This document shows, in pieces, positions 18,294 through 22,489 of a stretch of 22,489 nt of DNA. Source of the stretch: a virus; the IMG/VR virus record IMGVR_UViG_3300031766_000078, positions 1-22,489 of that record. One strand, 5' to 3'. The translations under genes were made by a program, and so were the position numbers. Every line of letters starts with the position of its first letter. Position 1 is the stretch's first letter. Under the pieces are notes generated by a model. That model worked only from the letters and a program-made list of their open reading frames with translations, had not been told where the DNA came from and did no database searches.

Positions 18294-19406
18294 ATGAAAA
18301 TTACTATTAAAAGAACTGAAGATCAGTTAGCCCTAGTTCGCGCTATGGGTTCGAATAATCGTGAAGAGGCTTACGAGGCACAGGCAGCTGTTGCAGAACT
18401 TCTTGGGCCAGTGGTCAGCGAAGTTATCAACAACGCTGTTACTATTGGAAATCTTTTCACCACTCTGACTTATCAGGCTGATGACAATCCTTCCCTCCCT
18501 CTTGACCTCTTCCACGACATTTCTGAAGAAGATTATGTGCAAGTTTACTCTCAGCAAGTTGCTGGAGGACTTCCATACAATCAGGTGTTCCCAGCTCATA
18601 ACGAACTAAAGTTTAGCACTTATACCCTCGATAGCGCACTCGCTTTCGACCGTAAGTACGCTAAGAAGGCTCGTGTTGACGTTGTGTCGAAGACCTTCAC
18701 TCGTATGGCTCAGGAAGTTATGCTTAAGCAGGAGCGCACCGCATTCAACGTGCTTGCTTCCGCCCTTGTTGGTGGAGACTCTGCTCCGACAGGAACTGGA
18801 ATTGGTTCATCCACAAAGCACGTAATTAGTGCTGCTGGATCTAACCTCGTTCTTGATGACTTTAACAGCTTGATCACCCACTCTAAGCGTATCAACAGCT
18901 CGTTTGTTGGAGGTACTCCTGTTGGTGGCAGTAAAGCTGGAGTTACTGATCTTTTGGTTTCTCCTGAAGTTATCGCAGACATCCGTGCAATGGCGTATAA
19001 CCCAGTAAACACTCGCCAAGCGACTTCTGGAACTACCAGCATGGCTGCTCCTGAAGAGCTTCGCTCTCAGCTTTACAGCGGTGCAGGACTTCCTAGCTTC
19101 TACGGTATCAATGTTATTGAGATCCTTGAATTAGGGAAAAATCAGCGTTTCAACAAGATCTTTGATGCTGTTGCAGGTAGTGCAATTACCTTCAACCCAG
19201 CGTCTCAACAGATCCTTATTGGTGTTGATCGTTCTCGTGACGCTCTTGTCCGTCCTGTCGTTCTTGACGAAGGATCTACTGGTGAACTCAGCGTTCTCGT
19301 TGATGATCAGTTCTCCGTCCGTCAAAATAAGATCGGTTACTACGGTAAGGTCGAAGAAGGTCGTGTTTGCATCGATGATCGCGCTCTTTGCGGAATCGTC
19401 CTGTAA
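18294..19406 (+). CDS. major capsid protein, 370 aa
   Basis: Order (protease-scaffold, decoration, this gene, terminator), size and composition all point to the major capsid protein. It is rich in Gly, Ala, Ser and Val. It has a helical N-terminus (ALVRAMGSNNREEAYEAQAA), a central long helix and strands including FYGINVIEILELGKNQRFNK. It is likely of the HK97 fold, but I cannot prove this by eye. It uses strongly biased codons and is followed by an intrinsic terminator 26 nt after the stop. Confidence 0.88.
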   Translation: MKITIKRTEDQLALVRAMGSNNREEAYEAQAAVAELLGPVVSEVINNAVTIGNLFTTLTYQADDNPSLPLDLFHDISEEDYVQVYSQQVAGGLPYNQVFPAHNELKFSTYTLDSALAFDRKYAKKARVDVVSKTFTRMAQEVMLKQERTAFNVLASALVGGDSAPTGTGIGSSTKHVISAAGSNLVLDDFNSLITHSKRINSSFVGGTPVGGSKAGVTDLLVSPEVIADIRAMAYNPVNTRQATSGTTSMAAPEELRSQLYSGAGLPSFYGINVIEILELGKNQRFNKIFDAVAGSAITFNPASQQILIGVDRSRDALVRPVVLDEGSTGELSVLVDDQFSVRQNKIGYYGKVEEGRVCIDDRALCGIVL

Positions 19407-19431
19407 TCCACTGGATAAACAATTAAATATT

Positions 19432-19465
19432 GAGAGTCGCTTCGAAAGAGGCGGCTCTTTTTATT
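19432..19465 (+). terminator. intrinsic terminator after the major capsid gene
   Basis: An 8-bp stem AGAGTCGC/GCGGCTCT (one G-T pair, 19433-19440 and 19451-19458) with a 10-nt loop is followed by TTTTTATTT. Confidence 0.9.
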
Positions 19466-19472
19466 TGATTTT

Positions 19473-19498
19473 TTTAGTGTAACCTATTATTATAAGTT
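19473..19498 (+). promoter_or_regulatory. GTGTAA element and TATTAT-rich leader before the 124-aa gene
   Basis: A T-run and GTGTAA (19478-19483) lie 16 nt before the ATG, with TATTAT between. It follows a terminator, so a new promoter is needed here for the connector genes. Confidence 0.45.
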
Positions 19499-19873
19499 AT
19501 GTCTGATAAGAAAGAATTTTTAGAGGGGTTTGAATTTGCTGACGGGAAAGATCGTACAGGGAAAGAGGAGCAGATTGAAAAAGCTAAAGAATTGGAGGGT
19601 CTGCTTGGTATCCAAGATATGAATCCATATAAGACTTTAAACAAAAACATCTTTGCAGAGAATCTAGGATCAATGTCGGTCTCTCAAATGACAGAGTTAG
19701 CCCAAAGAGTTGGGATTTCGGGGATGGAAATGAGTTCTAAATTATCGTTGAAGAAAGCTCTAGAGAAATCTTTCGACATATATTTAAGGCAACATAATGT
19801 CTCTGTGGCTGGACCACCTACTCCAGTAGCTACTGATGTCAGTGACGAAGTGAAGAAGCTGTTTGAACTGTAG
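19499..19873 (+). CDS. hypothetical structural-region protein, 124 aa
   Basis: The first half is charged helix (EEQIEKAKELEGLLGIQDMN) and the middle has a SMSVSQMTELAQRVGISGME segment that could form a small helical domain of SAP/HeH type. A proline-containing tail follows. It is unrecognised. It is the first gene after the capsid terminator, where many phages have a head-tail joining or minor head protein. Confidence 0.65.
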   Translation: MSDKKEFLEGFEFADGKDRTGKEEQIEKAKELEGLLGIQDMNPYKTLNKNIFAENLGSMSVSQMTELAQRVGISGMEMSSKLSLKKALEKSFDIYLRQHNVSVAGPPTPVATDVSDEVKKLFEL

Positions 19874-19910
19874 AGTTCCCTAAAGGCTTGTTTGACTGTA
19901 AGATTATTTA

Positions 19911-20432
19911 ATGAATGATCTTGGTTCTCTTGCTACAAAAATCGTAAATTACGAATTTTCAGAAGACCGTCAGAGGTTTCCTGTATCTTACGTTTCTGGC
20001 TGGCTAGAGACAAATATAGGAGAACTTAACGGTCTTACCAATGAAGAATTTTATGTTAATAATACTGGAGCTATAGAAATAGGCGAAGGTTCAGGTTTGA
20101 TGCCTGTAGAAGAAAATATTTTGAGTGCTCTTTACGAAATTCATTACTACGAAAAGGCTGCTAGAGATTCCTTAAGGGGATTCACGTATGGTTCAGATAC
20201 CGATTGGCTCACTTTAAAAGAGGGTGATACAACAATACAAAGACAAAACAAAAATTCTGTAGCTAAAACATTTAGAGATTTAAAAGTAGATGCAACAGAC
20301 AGGTTGAATGATTTAGTAGGGAAATACAATGTATATAAGTCATCCCCTCTTCAAGTTTTTGGCCGAGACGGCATTGAACCCGTCGATAATATCAACGCCT
20401 ACAGTTCAACTAATTCATATAGATCTTTCTAA
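19911..20432 (+). CDS. putative head-tail connector (adaptor-like) protein, 173 aa
   Basis: The layout resembles phage adaptor proteins: an N-terminal helical bundle, VSGWLETNIGELN near residue 27, a central VEENILSALYEIHYYEKAAR helix, and a flexible C-terminus. Such proteins attach below the portal ring. The function is by position and pattern only. It overlaps the next gene by one base (TAATG). Confidence 0.6.
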   Translation: MNDLGSLATKIVNYEFSEDRQRFPVSYVSGWLETNIGELNGLTNEEFYVNNTGAIEIGEGSGLMPVEENILSALYEIHYYEKAARDSLRGFTYGSDTDWLTLKEGDTTIQRQNKNSVAKTFRDLKVDATDRLNDLVGKYNVYKSSPLQVFGRDGIEPVDNINAYSSTNSYRSF

Positions 20433-20881
20433 TGGCCTCTTTACTTACAAGCTCTCAAAAGCTAGCTATAAAAAATGCACTCTCAGAAGTCCACGATACT
20501 TTTGCTAGAGATATTTATGTATTTATTGAGAAAAAGGTAGCTACAAGGCCATCAACTTTAAATTACAACCCTTTGTATGGTAGAAAAAAAGATGACTCTA
20601 AATTAAACTCTCAAACAGAATTGGTTAAACACACCGTACAGGCTAGAGTTAGTTTCTCTCCGAATCAAGGGGAATCTGTTGTGGACGCTGGAGCGCAGTT
20701 TAATCTAACCGCTTCTCATGGGAAAGTTAAAATTAAAGTTGATTCGAAAGGTTATGAAAAAGTAAAAGATAGTATAAGGGTAGAAATAGACAATGATTTA
20801 TATGTAATCGATTCTGATGCGAAGCATGTAGGACCATTCTCGACTCAGTACTATACAGTGTTCCTTAAAAGAGAAAACTAA
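20432..20881 (+). CDS. putative neck/stopper-like protein, 149 aa
   Basis: The protein has a helical N-terminus and then strands with RARVSFSPNQGESVVDAGAQ, KVKIKVDSKGYEKV and DSIRVEIDNDLYVIDSDA. It is a small beta-barrel type, as expected for a head-completion or stopper protein. The position after the adaptor-like gene and before the next connector gene supports this. I recognise no exact family. It overlaps its neighbours by one base on each side. Confidence 0.6.
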   Translation: MASLLTSSQKLAIKNALSEVHDTFARDIYVFIEKKVATRPSTLNYNPLYGRKKDDSKLNSQTELVKHTVQARVSFSPNQGESVVDAGAQFNLTASHGKVKIKVDSKGYEKVKDSIRVEIDNDLYVIDSDAKHVGPFSTQYYTVFLKREN

Positions 20882-21510
20882 TGTCTAAAGCCTTTCTGTC
20901 AGTTACTAAATTTGATGTAGGTATTAATAAAGCGGCCCTACTAAATTCAATTACCAATTCCAAAAATGGGAAAATTACAGGTAGGGAGGTTCGTAAATAT
21001 ATATTACCGATTATAGAAGAAGCTCAACAAAAATTAATAAAGGACTTCTATAATCACGCTATAACTAAAGAAATTAACTCAGGCCCATCTTCATCTAATT
21101 CTTCTGGGACACTGGGGGGTTATGGAAATCTTTTTTCATTCATAGGTTTCGAAAGAGGGGATAACCCAACCGCAATTATAGATAAGATATTGAGAGAAAA
21201 ACTTACCCTTAGAGTTAGGGCTATTTCTAGAGGTAGATTTAGAATTTCGATTTTCAACGCTCCTTCGGAAGAAAAAATTTATACGGCTACCCCTATACCT
21301 TGGGCGACAGGAGCTAGTTGGGCAGAGGGCATGGAGAAGGGGATATCTAATTTAGGTTCTTTTTTATACAGTTCTAGCGGGAGTTTCGATACATCTAGAT
21401 CTAGTAAGGGTATACAATTGAAAAATCAATTCAGGCCAACAACGTTTAAATCAAAGCCTTATGTGTCTAAGATGCTTCACAAATTCTTAAATAACATTAT
21501 AAAATTTTAA
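20881..21510 (+). CDS. putative tail-completion/neck protein, 209 aa
   Basis: The protein has a basic N-terminal helix (REVRKYILPIIEEAQQKLIK), a glycine/serine-rich loop (SSSNSSGTLGGYGNLFSFIG), and a strand-rich middle with IPWATGASWAEGMEKGISNL. The C-terminus is basic and helical. It is unrecognised at family level. Its place in the connector string suggests a tail-completion or neck role (inference). It is followed after 3 nt by the next gene. Confidence 0.55.
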   Translation: MSKAFLSVTKFDVGINKAALLNSITNSKNGKITGREVRKYILPIIEEAQQKLIKDFYNHAITKEINSGPSSSNSSGTLGGYGNLFSFIGFERGDNPTAIIDKILREKLTLRVRAISRGRFRISIFNAPSEEKIYTATPIPWATGASWAEGMEKGISNLGSFLYSSSGSFDTSRSSKGIQLKNQFRPTTFKSKPYVSKMLHKFLNNIIKF

Positions 21511-21513
21511 ATC

Positions 21514-22392
21514 ATGAAAGCCCAATTCGATCAAAACCTCTTATCTAGTTTCTATTTATGGTTAGAGAACCGTCTATTAAAAGATGATACCAAAGCATAT
21601 ATTACGGAATTAAATAATGATTTCCGTTATGTTGATTTTGATGATATCCCTTCTGATATGATAGGTTATCAGGGTGAATATAGACAACTTGTTGCTGAGT
21701 ATAATGTAGATAATGTAAATTCTGGTTTTTTTGTAGGAGATGATTTTATTACGGGAGATTCAAGCGCAAATGGAGATGTGTATACAGATTACAACAATGG
21801 TCGTATCTTATTCCCTTCGGCTTCTGGGACTGGGCTGAGCATATCAGGCACTTACACTGTTAAGGAAGTCAATACATACATTTCTCATGATGACGATCTA
21901 GATTTCCTTTTACATTCTGATTTCATTGAAAATGGCCAAGATTCCCCGTATTTTTATAATAAATCTTCAATGGTGAATGACGGGGCTTATTTTTTACCCG
22001 CTTGCTTTATTTCTTTAGCTTCTTCTGAAAACCAAGAATTTGCATTTGGAGGGGAAGAGGATACTCAGAGTAGAGTGAGGGTCATGGTACTTACAAAAGA
22101 TTCTTACATTCTCGATTCTGTTATATCTAAATTGAGAGATACTGTAAGGGAAAAAATCACTCACATACCTTATGAGCAATTTCCTTACGCTTACTCTTAT
22201 TCTGTAAAGAACTTCCCATATACTTATGATGGTTTAGTCGTAAATCAGGGGGATGATCCTTTATGCTCTTACGTACAAAGAGTTTCTTCTTCAAAGGTCG
22301 TATCAGAAGCCTTGAGGGAAAAGTTAAATTCTAATTTCTCTATCGCTTTCGTTGATTTCGATTTATCTACATATCGTTTCCCAAGGGCTTAA
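21514..22392 (+). CDS. putative structural protein of the head-tail region, 292 aa
   Basis: The protein is strand-rich and acidic, with several G-D-D motifs (FVGDDFITGDSSANGDVYTD). A C-terminal helical segment contains DSVISKLRDTVREKITHIPY. There are no membrane segments or enzymatic motifs. It is unrecognised; probably a connector or tail-terminator type protein given its position. Confidence 0.6.
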   Translation: MKAQFDQNLLSSFYLWLENRLLKDDTKAYITELNNDFRYVDFDDIPSDMIGYQGEYRQLVAEYNVDNVNSGFFVGDDFITGDSSANGDVYTDYNNGRILFPSASGTGLSISGTYTVKEVNTYISHDDDLDFLLHSDFIENGQDSPYFYNKSSMVNDGAYFLPACFISLASSENQEFAFGGEEDTQSRVRVMVLTKDSYILDSVISKLRDTVREKITHIPYEQFPYAYSYSVKNFPYTYDGLVVNQGDDPLCSYVQRVSSSKVVSEALREKLNSNFSIAFVDFDLSTYRFPRA

Positions 22393-22426
22393 TCAAGTGT
22401 ATTTAAAATAAACCTTTTAATATAAT

Positions 22427-22489
22427 ATGGCTTCAAGAACACGAGTAATTTCACAGAATAAAGCAGTTTATGTCACTCCGACAGGTTGG
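22427..22489 (+). CDS. start of a structural gene (partial, first 21 codons)
   Basis: Only the N-terminus MASRTRVISQNKAVYVTPTG plus one residue is inside the window. It begins directly after TATAAT (22421-22426), with an AGTGTA element at 22396-22401 farther upstream. From position it could be a tail sheath, tube or other tail gene, but nothing in these residues decides it. Confidence 0.55.
   Translation, partial: MASRTRVISQNKAVYVTPTGW

Noticed and set aside
1-22489. tRNA, rRNA, insertion sequence, integrase or lysis genes
   Set aside because: I looked for cloverleaf-like segments, transposase or integrase motifs and lysozyme/holin pairs and saw none I could support; the small membrane peptides are not enough to call holins.

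Overview
The window is part of the genome of a tailed double-stranded DNA phage (Caudoviricetes-type head and packaging genes). It has two regions of opposite polarity. From about 8.5 kb to the right end, all genes lie on the + strand in a packaging and head-assembly order. The order is PhoH-like ATPase, zinc-ribbon protein, sigma-like protein, a DNA-binding protein in the small-terminase position, a zinc-finger/ERCC4 nuclease, large terminase, portal, protease-scaffold, decoration protein, major capsid protein, four or five neck/connector-type proteins, and the first 21 codons of another structural gene. Genes touch or overlap by a few bases, and the capsid gene ends at a good intrinsic terminator.

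From about 0.5 to 8.35 kb nearly everything lies on the - strand, as short independent cassettes. Each has a sigma-70-like promoter, one to five small genes, and usually a terminator. Recognisable products are a GP88-family cysteine-rich protein, a DUF932-like protein, a protein of the phage 'MGLDQYA' type and a ribosome-modulation-factor-like protein. The rest are small unknowns, several of them below 60 codons and three predicted to be membrane peptides. In most cassettes the -10 hexamer lies exactly 6 nt (range 6-9) before the ATG, so these messages should be leaderless or nearly so.

Cassette boundaries carry a family of about twelve 25-29 nt hairpin repeats (core GTAACTC ... GAGTTAC, with a conserved loop CTGATACTCA). 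They usually come as pairs around a very GC-rich spacer, with A-runs on one side and T-runs on the other, which looks like bidirectional terminators. A second, unrelated repeat, CAAATAA, occurs 12 times in the first 920 nt and 3 times near 5.1 kb, always on the + strand and outside genes. This is an iteron-like pattern.

Host: the sequence does not settle it. Promoters are proteobacterial-looking (TTGACA/TTGCA-17-TATACT type), Shine-Dalgarno sequences are nearly absent, and the late genes are AT-rich. PhoH, the small sigma-like protein and this gene order are common in environmental (especially aquatic) phages, but that is inference. No tRNA, rRNA, CRISPR, insertion sequence, integrase or lysogeny gene is visible.

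How the parts may work together (inference): the - strand cassettes would be transcribed early by host RNA polymerase. A + strand control region at 8.35-8.54 kb then drives the late block, where the sigma-like protein at 9587 may recognise a GTGTAA element found just upstream of several late genes.
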